A stretch of DNA of 26,365 nt from an uncultured Moraxella sp. (GCA_927911235.1 CAKMOY010000216.1:1-26365), one strand, 5' to 3'. Shown: positions 8,244 to 19,100, numbered from the stretch's first letter. The notes: generated by a model from the letters alone, not told the origin. A program made the numbers and translations.

Positions 8244-9954
8244 GACTACTCTTATTACTGGTGAAAATTCACCAAACCCACAAAATCCTCCAACTTTTCA
8301 GCCTATTACCTTTGTTTGGGACGAGACACTACGTGTTAAAAAATTGCAGGAATATCAAATCATGCACACCCAGCCTGAACAGGCATTTGACCGTATTGTT
8401 GATTTAGTGAAACGTTTTTTGCTGTACCGATTGTGGCGATTAATTTTATTGACGATGCCGAACAATTTACAAAATCATCAATTGGGCTTGATGAGACGGT
8501 TTTTCCAAAATCTTCCACTTTTTGCCAAGAAACGATTCAAGGTTCACAAATTGTTGTCATTCCAGATACGTTGCAACGTGCGGATTTGGCGCAGCATCCG
8601 TTTGTGAATACAGAGATGCCTGTACGTTTTTATGCGGGTTGTCCGATTATTGTGTATGATAACCAAAATCATGGCTATGTGCTAGGCTCGCTTTGTATTG
8701 CAGATATGCAAGCACAGCTAGATTTTGGTGAGAATGAACGCACGATTTTGCAACAGTTTTCAGACATGATTGCCGATGAGTTAGAGTTGCGTTTGCAAAA
8801 ATACAAAGCGGAACGAGCAGGTGAAATCAAGTCGGCTTTTTTGGCAAATATGAGCCACGAAATTCGCACGCCGATGAACGGTATTATGGGTATGTTGGAT
8901 TTGCTTGAGCATACGGGTGTTGATGAGCAACAAAAAGATTATATCAAACATATACGTCATTCTAATGAACATTTGTTAAATGTTATCAGTGATATTTTGG
9001 ATTTGTCAAAGATTGAATCAGGTCAAATGAATTTTCAATTTGTGCCTGTGGATTTAAAACAACTGTGCTCACAAATTCTTGCTGTATTTGTCACTGATGC
9101 CAAAGCCCATGATGTTCAATTGGTCTTTGATTATCCAGATGATTTGCCAACACTTGTCAAAGCTGACCCTGTGCGTGTGCGTCAAATTTTGGCGAATTTG
9201 GTGAATAATGCCATCAAATTTACCCCTGCGAACGGCACGGTTACACTGCGAGCAATTAACTGCTGTGATGATTGTGAAATCAAGCTACAAGTAGTGGATA
9301 CAGGTATTGGCATTCGTAAAGAAACCCAAGCGGTGATTTTTGATGCGTATAATCAAGCGGATAAATTCACGCACCGAATGTATGGTGGTACAGGGTTTGG
9401 GCTATCGGTGTGCAAAGCTTTAGCCGAAGGCATGGGCGGTACAATCACGCTGGATAGCGAAGAGGGCAAAGGCAGTACATTTAGTTTGTGCTTACCGCTT
9501 GAAGTTTTGCAAAATGCTGATAACCTTGTGTTAAGCGATACCGAAAATATACAAGACGATGAGCGAATTTCGGCACATATTTTATTAGCCGAAGACAATC
9601 ATATCAATGCGATGGTGGCGATTAAAAGTTTGAAAAAATTTGGCTATACCGTTGATTTGGCAAAAGATGGCAACGAGGCGGTAACGATGTTTAGCCAAAA
9701 TCCACAAAAAATATCAAATGATTTTGATGGACCATCAAATGCCAATTATGGATGGTATACAAGCGACAAAAACCTTAAAAAAATCGTTTCACAAGTTGCC
9801 ACCGATTATCGCTGTAACGGCTCATGCCACGCATGGTGATAAACAAACTTATCTGAAGGCAGGTATGCAGGATTGTTGTATCAAGCCTTATAAACCTGAG
9901 TTTTTGGATAAGATGATTCAGGGTTGGTTAAAAAAATTTGCTATAATCCATTAA
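8242..9954 (+). pseudogene. Soluble hybrid sensor histidine kinase (GAF-HisKA-HATPase-REC), two frame breaks as written
   Basis: Autophosphorylates on His and passes phosphate to its own receiver domain. Order: a GAF domain (from about residue 30, YQIMHTQPEQAFDRIVDLVKR, then VAINFIDDAEQFTKSSIGLD); the H-box ANMSHEIRTPMNG with the His codon at 8856-8858; N-box LANLVNNAIKFTP; G1 DTGIGIRKE; G2 GGTGFGLSVCKALAEGMGG; and a receiver domain with LLAEDNHIN, phosphoacceptor Asp in LMDHQMPIMDG, IIAVTAHA and IKPYKP. No membrane segment is visible, so it probably senses a cytoplasmic signal. The frame breaks at a T6 run (8415-8420, one T short: RFFAVPIVAIN when restored) and an A6 run (9706-9711, one A extra: NPQKYQMILMDHQMP when removed). 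The corrected length is 570 residues. No cognate regulator gene is nearby, and the signal is unknown. Confidence 0.88.
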
Positions 9955-10002
9955 TTTGGCTAAAAAATGCTTGATTATTAATTTAAAATTGCCTAAAGTG
10001 AG

Positions 10003-10039
10003 TGCTTTACCGATGTTATGTTGGTAAGGCATTTTTTTT
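10003..10039 (+). terminator. Intrinsic terminator after the histidine kinase
   Basis: A 9-bp stem with one G-U pair (10003-10011 with 10023-10031) is followed by T8 (10032-10039). Confidence 0.85.
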
Positions 10040-10099
10040 GATAAATTTTACCAATTTTTATTCATTTTTTATGTTAATTTTTTAGTAGCGATAGTAATT

Positions 10100-11608
10100 A
10101 TGGGAAATTTCTTTTTATTACAAGTTCTGGTCGCTGTCTGTGCATTGTCGGTGATTACCACGATGGTGAACAAGCGGATTTTGGGCTTTCCACAGGCGAT
10201 TGGCGTGCCGATTGTGTCGGCAGTTTTGGTTTTTATTTTGCAGTGGAGTGCCAGTTTGTTAAATGGCAGTCAGTTTATCACGATTAATATTCATCATATT
10301 GAAGAAGCAGTCAAAGGCATTGATTTTTATGACTTTTTGATTAATGGCGTGATTTGTTTTATTTTGACAGCGTCTGCGTTAAAGTTTCAAGTATCGGATT
10401 TAAAAAATTATTGGAAACCGATTGGCATTTTGGCAAGTGTGGCGTTAGGCTTATGTGCGGTGATTTTTGCAGGCATGATGTTTGGTTTTCAGTGGATTTC
10501 AGGTCATGTGATTCCGCTTAGCGTTCTGTTGCTACTGGGTGCAGGGCTTGGGGCGACTGACCCGATTGGCATTAAAGGTGTGTTAAATTCGGTCAAAGCA
10601 CCACATCATTTGATGGTAAAGCTAGAAGGTGAGTCGTTATTTAATGATGCGGTGTGTATTGCGTTGTTTATGACGATTTTGTCTGTGTTACAAGGGGATA
10701 AGTTTAGTGCGATTGGTATGCTAAAGACGCTTGGCTATGAGATTGTGGTCGCTGTGATTATTGGCTGGTTTTTTGGTCAAATGGTGTTACGCATTTTGGC
10801 AGGTAAGCATGAGATGGAGTCGCTTATTTTGACAACGGCATTTTTGGCGGCAGGTTCGTATTTGGTGGCGTTGCACGCTCATGCGTCTGCACCGATTGCT
10901 TGTGTGGTGGGCGGTCTGATTGTGGGGAACAAATGGCACGACATTCGCTCTGATGATGAGATTGATGAGATTAATCATTTTTGGCACGCCATCGAAGGCA
11001 TTATCAATGCGTTTTTGTTTACGCTGATTGGGCTTGAGCTGTTTATTTTGGATTTGAGTGCAAGTCTGATTATTGGCGGTGTGGTGGCGTTTGTGTGTTT
11101 GCATATTGCCCGTTTTTTGGCAAATTTTATTTCGTTTGCTTTTTTTCCACAACTCAAGAAAAGTCGTTACAATGGTAGTTTGACTATTTTGTCGTGGGGC
11201 GGTGTGCGTGGTGGTATTTCGCTTGCGTTGATTTTGTCGGTTGCCAATGTGCCAGCATTACAGCCGTATAGCGGTTATCTCGTGGGTTATGTGTTTATCG
11301 TTGTGTTGCTGTCTGGGGTTGTGTGTGGGCTTGGTTTGCCTGCAGTGATGAATGCGTTTTATCATAATCCAAATGCACCAACGGAAGGTTTTGCAGGTTG
11401 GTATCAACGCCTTGTTAATCGGTTTAACCGAAAAGGTTTTAAATATGTGGTGGGCGAGGATAAGTATGGTAATGAGCTGATTAGTCGTTATCAACCTGCC
11501 CCAATGGTGATTCAAGATGACCCTTGTGCGGTCGGTATCGCTGTGCCACACCCCAAAGTGGAAGACGCTGATGGGCACGATGAGTTAAAAAATCCAAAAA
11601 GTTTTTAA
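10100..11608 (+). CDS. CPA1-family cation/proton antiporter
   Basis: Inner-membrane exchanger of Na+ or K+ for H+. The 502-residue protein has about a dozen hydrophobic segments over residues 1-410, then a soluble tail of about 90 residues. The family core GAGLGATDPIGIKG (Asp154) and LEGESLFNDAVCIALF (Asp183, preceded by Asn) identifies CPA1/NhaP-like antiporters with an ND ion-binding pair, and WGGVRGGISLALIL is the conserved Arg-containing segment. It is intact, unlike most long genes around it, and is a single transcription unit between two terminators. Ion preference cannot be read from sequence. The ATG at 10100 has a poor ribosome site; the start is chosen because the first membrane helix begins at residue 4. 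Confidence 0.9.
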   Translation: MGNFFLLQVLVAVCALSVITTMVNKRILGFPQAIGVPIVSAVLVFILQWSASLLNGSQFITINIHHIEEAVKGIDFYDFLINGVICFILTASALKFQVSDLKNYWKPIGILASVALGLCAVIFAGMMFGFQWISGHVIPLSVLLLLGAGLGATDPIGIKGVLNSVKAPHHLMVKLEGESLFNDAVCIALFMTILSVLQGDKFSAIGMLKTLGYEIVVAVIIGWFFGQMVLRILAGKHEMESLILTTAFLAAGSYLVALHAHASAPIACVVGGLIVGNKWHDIRSDDEIDEINHFWHAIEGIINAFLFTLIGLELFILDLSASLIIGGVVAFVCLHIARFLANFISFAFFPQLKKSRYNGSLTILSWGGVRGGISLALILSVANVPALQPYSGYLVGYVFIVVLLSGVVCGLGLPAVMNAFYHNPNAPTEGFAGWYQRLVNRFNRKGFKYVVGEDKYGNELISRYQPAPMVIQDDPCAVGIAVPHPKVEDADGHDELKNPKSF

Positions 11609-11625
11609 CGTTTGTTCAAAAATAC

Positions 11626-11654
11626 AAAAAGACAGTGTTGGCTGTCTTTTTTTT
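11626..11654. terminator. Intrinsic terminator after the antiporter
   Basis: GACAG (11631-11635) pairs with CTGTC (11642-11646) around a 6-nt loop, flanked by A5 (11626-11630) and T8 (11647-11654). Confidence 0.85.
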
Positions 11655-11670
11655 GTTAAAAAGGTCGTGT

Positions 11671-11710
11671 TAAAAAAACCGATTACCAACTCTAGCTATT
11701 GGTAATCGGT
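11671..11710 (-). terminator. Intrinsic terminator for the TonB-dependent receptor gene
   Basis: A perfect 12-bp inverted repeat (11678-11689 with 11699-11710, 9-nt loop) is followed on the minus strand by a T7 run. It lies 48 bp past the receptor stop codon. Confidence 0.85.
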
Positions 11711-11757
11711 GGTGGAGAAAAGTTACTGCTTTATTATTATTGTTATCACGCTATCCA

Positions 11758-13835
11758 TTAAAATTGATAGGTTACTGCAATTTTGGCATTACGTCCCATC
11801 GCTGTATCGTTTAAGTTGTTTGAAGTATGCTCGGCATAGTATTCATCAGTTAAGTTATAAATACCTGCGTCAATGCTCACATTTGGCAAGCGTTTTGGTT
11901 TATAACTGCCTGTCAAATCAACCGTCGTAAAACTGTCTAATCGGGTGATACCAGTTTGGTTATTTCTACTTGGTGCTCCTTTTCTATCAAGGCTTGCCAC
12001 ATGGCGGAAATTGACACCGATTAAATAATCATCAACATTACCATAGTTAAAACCAAGTGTTAATTGGTCGCCACTATCACGGTTTAATTGGTAGCCATCG
12101 GCATCTTTACTTTTTGCATGGGCGTAGCCTAGATTGACACCGATATTATCTTGGCGATAATTTGCCATGACTTCATAGCCTTTATACTCAACATCACCTG
12201 CGTTGATATATTTTCCGCTATAGGTTGTAAATGGAAATGGAAGTTCTTTTTTATTTCCATCAGCATCTTTTTGATACTGAATAGCGACTGGCGTACCATC
12301 TTCTCGATAAGCATAACCACTTGTTGTTTCTCTTACAAATTTATTTTATAATCTGTATTAAAATATTTAGCTGTTAAACCTAAACTATCATTGGCTTTAA
12401 ACACATCATCAAAACGTGTGCTAAATCCAACTTCGGTATTGTTACCTGTTTCTGGTTTTAATTTGCTTAAATCATACAAATATGAACTGTTACGAAGGGT
12501 TTCTGGCAGGCGAGGTCCATTAAATAATTGGGTATAGCTTGCAAAAACAGACGTTTTTGGCAAAATTTGATATTCTAAACCCAACGCACCAGACACTTTA
12601 TCAAAGGTTTCAGATTGGTCTTTGGTATTGGTCGCTTTGTAATTATCGTAACGAATACCGGGGGTAACAGTCAATTTGCCAAAGTTAATACGGTCTTGCA
12701 AATACACACCTGCACTGGTCGCTTCGGTTGATGTACTGCCTGTTAGGTTTTCTGATTTTTTGTTATACGCTTCTAACCCATAAGTCAAACGGTGATTTAA
12801 ATTTTGATTGCTTAATGCTTGAGAAAGATTTTGATTAACATTTAAGTTTAAACCTGTTGTTTCACCAAAACCGCCAGTTTGAATGAGTTTACCACCAAAA
12901 AAACCTTGTACTTTGGACTCATTTTCTAATTTGTACAATTTACTGGTTAATTCAAAATCATCATTTGGCGTATAATCATAACCGATAGAATAGGTTTTAT
13001 TGTTCAAATAACCGGGGTGCACATTGTTTGGCAAATTAGCTTGATAACCAATATTTGGGCGAAATGGATAATTACCATCATTATCGGTTTGTTGATAGCT
13101 TAGCGATAATTTATGCCCTTCAACAGGTTTTACGCTCACTTTTGCCAAAATATTTTTGATACTGATATCATCGCCAATGATATGCTTGCCATGACCATCT
13201 TCGCCGCCATCGCTCTCACGCTGACCGTATGATAATAATACATCGCTGTTATCAGTTGGCTTGCCGTACACAGTCGCTGTGCTGTGAACTTGGCTGTCGT
13301 TACTGGCGTAGCCAAGTTTTAATCTTGCACCGATGGTTTGGTCTGGGCGTAACAAATCTTCGGCATCTACTGTTCTAAAGGCAACCGCACCACCAATCGC
13401 ATTGTTACCCAATGTGACCGAATTGTTACCCACCGATACTTCGGTCGCTTTGTACAAATCTGGGTCTAAACCATAAGAACCCATATGGTGAAAGCCTGTC
13501 GTTTCAGGTTGGCGTACGCCATCAACAGTAATTTTTAACAACGAACCATCATTGTCATTCCCAATCCCACGAATGGCAATGTGCTGGTCAAAGCTTGATG
13601 AGCCACGTACTTGAACGCCTGCCACTTGTCCCAAATAATCGTGCAAACTGTCCGCTTGTTTTGCCGACACTTGGCTTTCGTGATAAATGTCATCAGTTTG
13701 GTTTTGGTTTTTGCTATTTTGAGCAACAATAGTAATCGTCTGCAGTGTCGTTGACGGCATATCGTCCGCCACCGCATTCATGCTATACATCACGCCAAGC
13801 ACGCTCAAAGACAAAATTTTTGGGCTTAATTTCAT
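11758..13835 (-). pseudogene. TonB-dependent haem/haemoglobin-type outer-membrane receptor, frameshifted as written
   Basis: A gated beta-barrel that imports an iron source, probably haem or haemoglobin, using TonB energy. A Sec signal peptide ends near NAVA-DD (residue 24). A TonB-box-like TITIVAQN follows, then a plug domain (AIRGIGNDNDGSLLKITVDGVRQ, LGNNAIGGAVAFRTVDA) of the haemoglobin/transferrin/lactoferrin receptor family, and a barrel with FNGPRLPETLRN and SKLKPETGNNTEVGF. The last strand ends in Tyr-Gln-Phe, as outer-membrane proteins do. The frame breaks near 12338-12346: one added base reads DYKIKFVRETTSGYAYRED and joins the C-terminal 190 residues, giving 692 residues. AAGG precedes the ATG, and a Fur-box-like site lies 62 bp upstream. 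The exact ligand is inferred from family only. Confidence 0.88.
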
Positions 13836-13896
13836 ATCAGCAACCTTATAGAGAGATAAAAAAATAAAACGTTACATTGTGAAGAGAGATTATAAA

Positions 13897-13916
13897 GATA
13901 ATGATAAATAATTATC
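13897..13916 (-). promoter_or_regulatory. Fur-box-like operator upstream of the receptor
   Basis: GATAATGATAAATAATTATC matches the GATAATGATAATCATTATC Fur consensus in both half-sites with one extra central base. It sits 62-81 bp before the receptor start codon. It predicts repression by iron-loaded Fur. The divergent carA leader begins about 100 bp away, so it may not be affected. Confidence 0.65.
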
Positions 13917-14015
13917 AATAGCAAATATTATAAAAACATAAATTTTTTTTCAAAAAACACAAATCACTACCCAAAGCAAAATTTTTCTGATAAAATACGC
14001 GAAATATATACCAAG

Positions 14016-14107
14016 CGAGTAAAAATGAAAAAGTTAATGGTAAAGTCTGGTTGTTTTTATACACCTAGTCTTACTATTTTCTAAATTTCATTTTTATTCG
14101 TTTTTTT
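14016..14107 (+). promoter_or_regulatory. Leader hairpin with T-tract before carA, possible attenuator or small RNA
   Basis: A 15-bp stem (14016-14030 with 14086-14100, one G-U pair) is extended inward by a second stem (14036-14045 with 14070-14078, one bulge and one G-U pair), and is followed directly by T7 (14101-14107). It lies 69 bp before carA. A TATATA at 14005-14010 could be a -10 box that would start the RNA at the foot of the stem, but no convincing -35 is visible. A 19-codon ORF (14025-14084) lies within it with only a weak ribosome site. The arrangement would fit transcription attenuation of carAB or release of a small RNA of about 90 nt. Confidence 0.5.
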
Positions 14108-14175
14108 ATGGCAAAAATTCAACAAAAATCAACAAAATTGAACAAAAATTAGGCAAAACTTGTTAAGGTGAAAAA

Positions 14176-15318
14176 ATGTTAGCACAAACCGCAATTTTGG
14201 CATTAGCCGATGGCACTATTTTTAAAGGAAAATCAATCGGTGCGATAGGCATAACTACAGGCGAAGTGGTGTTTAACACCGCCATGACAGGCTATCAAGA
14301 GATTTTGACAGACCCAAGTTATGCCGAACAAATCGTAACTTTGACCTATCCGCACATCGGCAACACAGGCTGTAACTCGGAAGATGTTGAGTCTGGTCGC
14401 ATTCATAAAGTGTGGGCAAATGGCTTGATTATCCGTGATTTACCACTTTTACATAGCAATTTTCGCTCTGAGCAATCATTAAGCGAATATTTACAACAAC
14501 ATAACATCGTAGCGATTGCGGATATTGACACACGTAAACTTACTCGTATTTTGCGTGAAAAAGGCGCACAAAACGGCTGTATTTTAGCAGGTGAAGACGC
14601 AACTGCTGAAAAAGCGATTGAACTTGCTAAAAATGCTAAAGATATGAATGGGTTAGACTTGGCAAAAGTTTGCTCTGACCCGAATGGTTTTGAATGGACA
14701 CAAGGCTCATGGGAATTGGGTAAAGGTTTTAGCCAACCTGAAATGAAATATCATGTTGTGGCGTATGATTATGGCGTAAAAACCAACATTTTGCGTATGC
14801 TTGCCGACCGTGGCTGTAAATTGACCGTTGTTCCTGCTCAAACGCCTGCTCAAACTGTGCTAGACATGAACCCAGACGGTATTTTCTTGTCAAATGGGCC
14901 AGGCGACCCATCGGCGTGTGATTATGCCATCAGTGCGATTAAAACTATCATTGAAACCACCAAAATTCCTGTATTTGGTATTTGCTTGGGTCATCAATTA
15001 TTGGCGTTGGCAAGCGGTGCAAAAACCATGAAAATGGGACACGGGCATCATGGGGCGAACCACCCTGTACAAGATTTGGATAAGGGTACAGTGATGATTA
15101 CTTCACAAAACCATGGCTTTGCGGTGGACGAAAGCACCTTGCCAAGCACGCTAAGAGCAACGCACCGTTCGTTGTTTGATGGTACAAACCAAGGCATTGA
15201 ACGCACCGACCGTCCTGCGTTTAGTTTCCAAGGACACCCAGAGGCAAGCCCTGGCCCGCATGATTGTTCGGTATTATTTGACCGTTTTATCGTGGAGATG
15301 GATAAGGTGAAGGGTTAA
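14176..15318 (+). CDS. carA: Carbamoyl-phosphate synthase small (glutaminase) subunit
   Basis: Hydrolyses glutamine and channels ammonia to CarB for carbamoyl phosphate, the shared precursor of arginine and pyrimidines. The 380-residue product has the CarA N-terminal domain ([21 protein letters not shown]) and a class I glutamine amidotransferase domain with [14 protein letters not shown] (nucleophile Cys270) and [11 protein letters not shown] (His354, Glu356). [13 protein letters not shown] is the family oxyanion-loop region. AAGGTG precedes the ATG by 5 bases. carB follows about 850 bp downstream, separated by a toxin-antitoxin pair. Confidence 0.97.
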   Translation: MLAQTAILALADGTIFKGKSIGAIGITTGEVVFNTAMTGYQEILTDPSYAEQIVTLTYPHIGNTGCNSEDVESGRIHKVWANGLIIRDLPLLHSNFRSEQSLSEYLQQHNIVAIADIDTRKLTRILREKGAQNGCILAGEDATAEKAIELAKNAKDMNGLDLAKVCSDPNGFEWTQGSWELGKGFSQPEMKYHVVAYDYGVKTNILRMLADRGCKLTVVPAQTPAQTVLDMNPDGIFLSNGPGDPSACDYAISAIKTIIETTKIPVFGICLGHQLLALASGAKTMKMGHGHHGANHPVQDLDKGTVMITSQNHGFAVDESTLPSTLRATHRSLFDGTNQGIERTDRPAFSFQGHPEASPGPHDCSVLFDRFIVEMDKVKG

Positions 15319-15333
15319 TCAAAGAAATTTACG

Positions 15334-15522
15334 ATGAAATTGGCAAAGGTTATATGTATCAGTTTAGGCTTGCTAATTGCAAATCATAGCGTTGCAATGA
15401 TACCAACAGCAAAAAAGATGACGGCAGAGAAATGATTTGTTTGTGGCATGAAGAAAATGATACGATTTTTGTGCGGTTTTTCTTTATTTGCCGAATGATG
15501 AGTTGATTTAAAAGGAATAAAA
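15334..15522 (+). other. Gene remnant or short secreted peptide between carA and vapB
   Basis: The ATG at 15334 opens a 33-codon ORF (stop at 15433-15435) that begins MKLAKVICISLGLLIANHS, a plausible signal peptide, but it ends soon afterwards. Another frame continues with DDGREMICLWHEENDTIFVR to a stop before vapB. The pattern suggests the remains of a small exported-protein gene broken by a frame change. No family was recognised. Confidence 0.35.
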
Positions 15523-15762
15523 ATGAGCCAAATTATCATCAATTTAGACGACCAATTTGCCAGTGAGGTTTATGCTTATACAGCAAGCAATCACACGACA
15601 TTTGAAAGCATGACAAAAAAACTTTGGCAAGATTTTTTAAGTCAAATAAAACCAACACAAAAAGATGATTTTTTGAGCCAACTTGAAAATACACAAGGTA
15701 TCTGGCAACATGGCGATGGTTTGGTTTATCAACAAAACTTGCGAGCAGAATGGGAATCGTGA
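15523..15762 (+). CDS. VapB-like antitoxin
   Basis: A 79-residue protein directly before a PIN-domain toxin, overlapping it by one base (stop TGA at 15760-15762, toxin ATG at 15762). The N-terminal part, MSQIIINLDDQF, could form the DNA-binding strand of a small antitoxin. The C-terminal tail, GIWQHGDGLVYQQNLRAEWE, is rich in aromatic and charged residues, as toxin-wrapping tails are. AAAAGGA precedes the ATG. It should neutralise the neighbouring nuclease and probably autoregulate the pair, but no operator was identified. The assignment rests mainly on context and size. Confidence 0.75.
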   Translation: MSQIIINLDDQFASEVYAYTASNHTTFESMTKKLWQDFLSQIKPTQKDDFLSQLENTQGIWQHGDGLVYQQNLRAEWES

Positions 15763-16145
15763 TGAAATATTTGCTTGATTCGGTGATTTTGATTGACCAT
15801 TTTAATGGCGTTCAACCTGCGACCGATTTTATCAGAAAAAACGCAAAGCAATGCGTGATTTCTGCGATTACCAGAGCTGAAGTTTTAACAGGGTTTGATG
15901 AACAAGCCAAAGAAGTTGTTATCAAGTTTTTGGATAATTTTGAACTTTTAGTCATTGATAAACAAGTTGCTGATTTAACGGCAACTTTTCGCAAAATGCA
16001 TAAAATCAAATTGCCAGATTCATTGCAAGCCACTTTGGCAATTTACCATAATTTGATTTTGGTAAGTCGTAATACAAAAGATTTTAAAGAAGGTCATCAA
16101 TATTTGGGGCGTGATGACCTTGTTTTATGCCCATACACTTTATAA
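15762..16145 (+). CDS. vapC: VapC-like PIN-domain ribonuclease toxin
   Basis: PIN-domain toxins cut specific RNAs, often initiator tRNA or rRNA, when the antitoxin is lost. The 127-residue product has the acidic PIN residues in the right order: Asp6 in MKYLLDSVILIDHF, Glu40 in SAITRAEVLTG, Asp86 in IKLPDSLQATLA, and SRNTKDF (Asn104/Asp107) near the C-terminus. I start it at the ATG overlapping the antitoxin stop (TGATG), not at the GTG-type start 12 bases earlier. It lies 22 bp before carB, so the two are likely on one transcript. Its RNA target is unknown. Confidence 0.88.
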   Translation: MKYLLDSVILIDHFNGVQPATDFIRKNAKQCVISAITRAEVLTGFDEQAKEVVIKFLDNFELLVIDKQVADLTATFRKMHKIKLPDSLQATLAIYHNLILVSRNTKDFKEGHQYLGRDDLVLCPYTL

Positions 16146-16167
16146 TCTGTAATAAAAGGTTAGAAAA

Positions 16168-19100
16168 ATGCCAAAACGTACCGACATAAAATCCATTTTA
16201 ATCATTGGTGCAGGCCCGATTGTAATCGGTCAAGCCTGTGAATTTGACTACTCAGGAGCTCAAGCCTGCAAAGCCTTGCATGAAGAAGGCTACCGAGTGA
16301 TTTTGGTCAATTCAAACCCAGCCACCATCATGACTGACCCTGTCATGGCGGACGCAACCTACATTGAGCCAATCACTTGGCAGACGGTAGAAAAAATCAT
16401 CGAAAAAGAACGCCCAGATGCGGTATTGCCAACGATGGGTGGGCAAACGGCTTTAAACTGTGCTTTAGCGTTAGATGAACATGGCGTATTGGCAAAATAC
16501 GGCTGTGAGTTAATCGGTGCGACAAAAGAAGCGATTGAAAAAGCCGAAGACCGCAAATTGTTTGACGAAGCGATGAAAAAAATCGGTCTTGAATGTCCAA
16601 AAGCCGCCGTTGCCGAAACAATGGAACAAGCCCTAGAAATCCAATCTCGTTTTGGTTTTCCTGTCATTATTCGCCCATCATTTACCATGGGTGGCTCTGG
16701 CGGTGGTATTGCCTATAACCGTGAAGAATTTTTGGAAATTTGTGAGCGTGGTTTTGACTTATCACCAACGCACCAACTGTTGATTGACGAAAGTTTAATT
16801 GGTTGGAAAGAGTACGAAATGGAAGTGGTGCGTGATAAAAACGACAACTGTATCATCGTCTGTTCCATTGAAAACTTTGACCCAATGGGCGTACATACAG
16901 GCGACAGTATCACCGTTGCTCCTGCACAAACCTTGACCGATAAAGAATACCAGCTTATGCGTAATGCGTCTATTGCGGTATTGCGTGAGATTGGTGTAGA
17001 AACAGGTGGTTCAAACGTCCAATTTGGTATCAATCCAAAAGACGGTCGCATGGTCGTGATTGAGATGAACCCACGTGTCAGCCGTTCATCAGCGTTAGCA
17101 AGTAAAGCGACAGGCTTTCCGATTGCCAAAATCGCTGCCAAACTTGCCGTAGGTTATACACTTGATGAGCTGAAAAACGATATTACAGGCGGTGTTACCC
17201 CTGCCAGTTTTGAGCCGTCTATTGACTATGTGGTTACCAAAATTCCACGCTTTAACTTTGAAAAATTCCCACAAGCCGACAGCACTTTAACCACACAAAT
17301 GAAATCGGTGGGCGAAGTGATGGCAATTGGGCGTAATTTCCAAGAATCTATGCACAAAGCCTTGCGTGGCTTGGAAATAGGCGTAAACGGCTTTGATGAA
17401 AAAGTGGATTTAACAAGCCATACCGATAATTTTGAAAACATTCGCAACAAAATCAAAGCCAACCTTATCACACCAACGCCTGAACGCATTTTTTATATCG
17501 CTGATGCGTTTCGTTTTGGCTTGTCGGTGGATACGGTGTTTGAATATACCAAAATTGACCGTTGGTTCTTGGTGCAGATTGAAGATATTATCAAAACTGA
17601 AAATCATGTCAAAACTTTAGGTATGGGCGATTTGACTGCTGATAACGTGCGAGCGTTGAAACGCAAAGGTTTGAGCGATTTACGCATTGCCAAATTGATG
17701 GGCATTTCACAAAAACAATTCCGCAAAACCCGTTGGGATTTGGGCGTTTATCCAGTTTACAAACGTGTGGACACTTGTGCGGCAGAATTTGAGTCAAACA
17801 CCGCCTATATGTACTCAACCTACGATGAAGAGTGTGAAGCTCGCCCAAGCGATAAAGACAAAATCATGGTAATCGGCGGCGGTCCAAACCGTATCGGACA
17901 AGGCATTGAGTTTGACTATTGCTGTGTTCACGCTGCTTTGGCGATGCGTGAAGATGGCTATGAAACCATCATGGTAAACTGTAATCCAGAAACCGTTTCT
18001 ACCGATTATGACACATCAGACCGCTTGTATTTTGAGCCTGTAACGCTAGAAGACGTGCTAGAGATTGTCCGTACCGAAAAACCAAAAGGCGTAATCGTGC
18101 AATATGGCGGACAAACACCGCTAAAACTTGCTCGTAGCCTAGAAGAAGCAGGTGTGCCAATCATCGGTACTAGCCCAGATGCGATTGATAGAGCCGAAGA
18201 CCGTGAACGTTTCCAACAAATGATTCAAAAATTAAACTTACGTCAGCCAAATAACAGCATTGTCAAATCAGCCGAAGAAGGTATTTCTGAAGCGGTAAAA
18301 GTCGGCTATCCGCTTGTGGTGCGTCCGTCTTATGTTTTGGGCGGTCGTGCGATGGAAATCGTTTATAATGAAGACGAGTTAAAACGCTATTTGCGTGAAG
18401 CGGTGCAAGCGTCAAACGAAGCCCCTGTGCTACTTGACCGTTTCCTTGATGATGCGATTGAAGTGGACGTGGACTGCGTATCAGACGGCAAAAACGTGGT
18501 GATTGGCGGTATCATGCAACACATTGAACAGGCAGGCGTGCATTCTGGCGACTCAGCGTGTTCAATTCCACCATATTCATTAAACCAAGAAATCCAAGAT
18601 GAAATGCGTCGCCAAACTGTGGCGATGGCAAAAGAATTGGGCGTTGTTGGCTTGATGAACGTACAATTCGCCGTGAAAGACAATGAGGTTTATATTTTAG
18701 AAGTCAATCCACGAGCCAGCCGTACTGTACCATTTGTGTCAAAATGTATTGGCACATCATTGGCAAAAGTGGCCGCTCGTTGTATGGCAGGGCAAAGCCT
18801 AGAGTCACAAAGCTTTACCAACGAAATCATCCCAGAGCATTTCTCTGTGAAAGAAGCGGTTTTCCCATTTGCTAAGTTTCAAGGTGTAGACCCAATTTTA
18901 GGACCAGAAATGAAGTCTACAGGCGAAGTGATGGGCGTTGGCAAAACCTTTGGCGAAGCCTATTATAAGGCGATTGTTGGCTCTGGCGACCGTTTGACAG
19001 GTTTGCCTGTTGAAGGCGAAACCAAAACCGTCTTTATCTCAGTGCGTGATAGCGACAAAAAAGGCATTGTTGATGTGGCAAAACGCTTGTCAAGCTATGG

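Noticed and set aside
9718..9954. Separate single-domain response regulator
   Set aside because: It is the second half of the receiver domain of the histidine kinase, displaced by one base; it lacks the first acidic pocket.
12129..12320. Separate 63-codon minus-strand ORF inside the receptor
   Set aside because: It is a shadow frame; the receptor's own barrel sequence reads through in another frame after one-base correction.
14025..14084. 19-codon ORF in the carA leader as a classical attenuator peptide
   Set aside because: Weak ribosome site, start codon buried in the stem, and no run of Arg or other diagnostic codons. Kept only as part of the leader structure.
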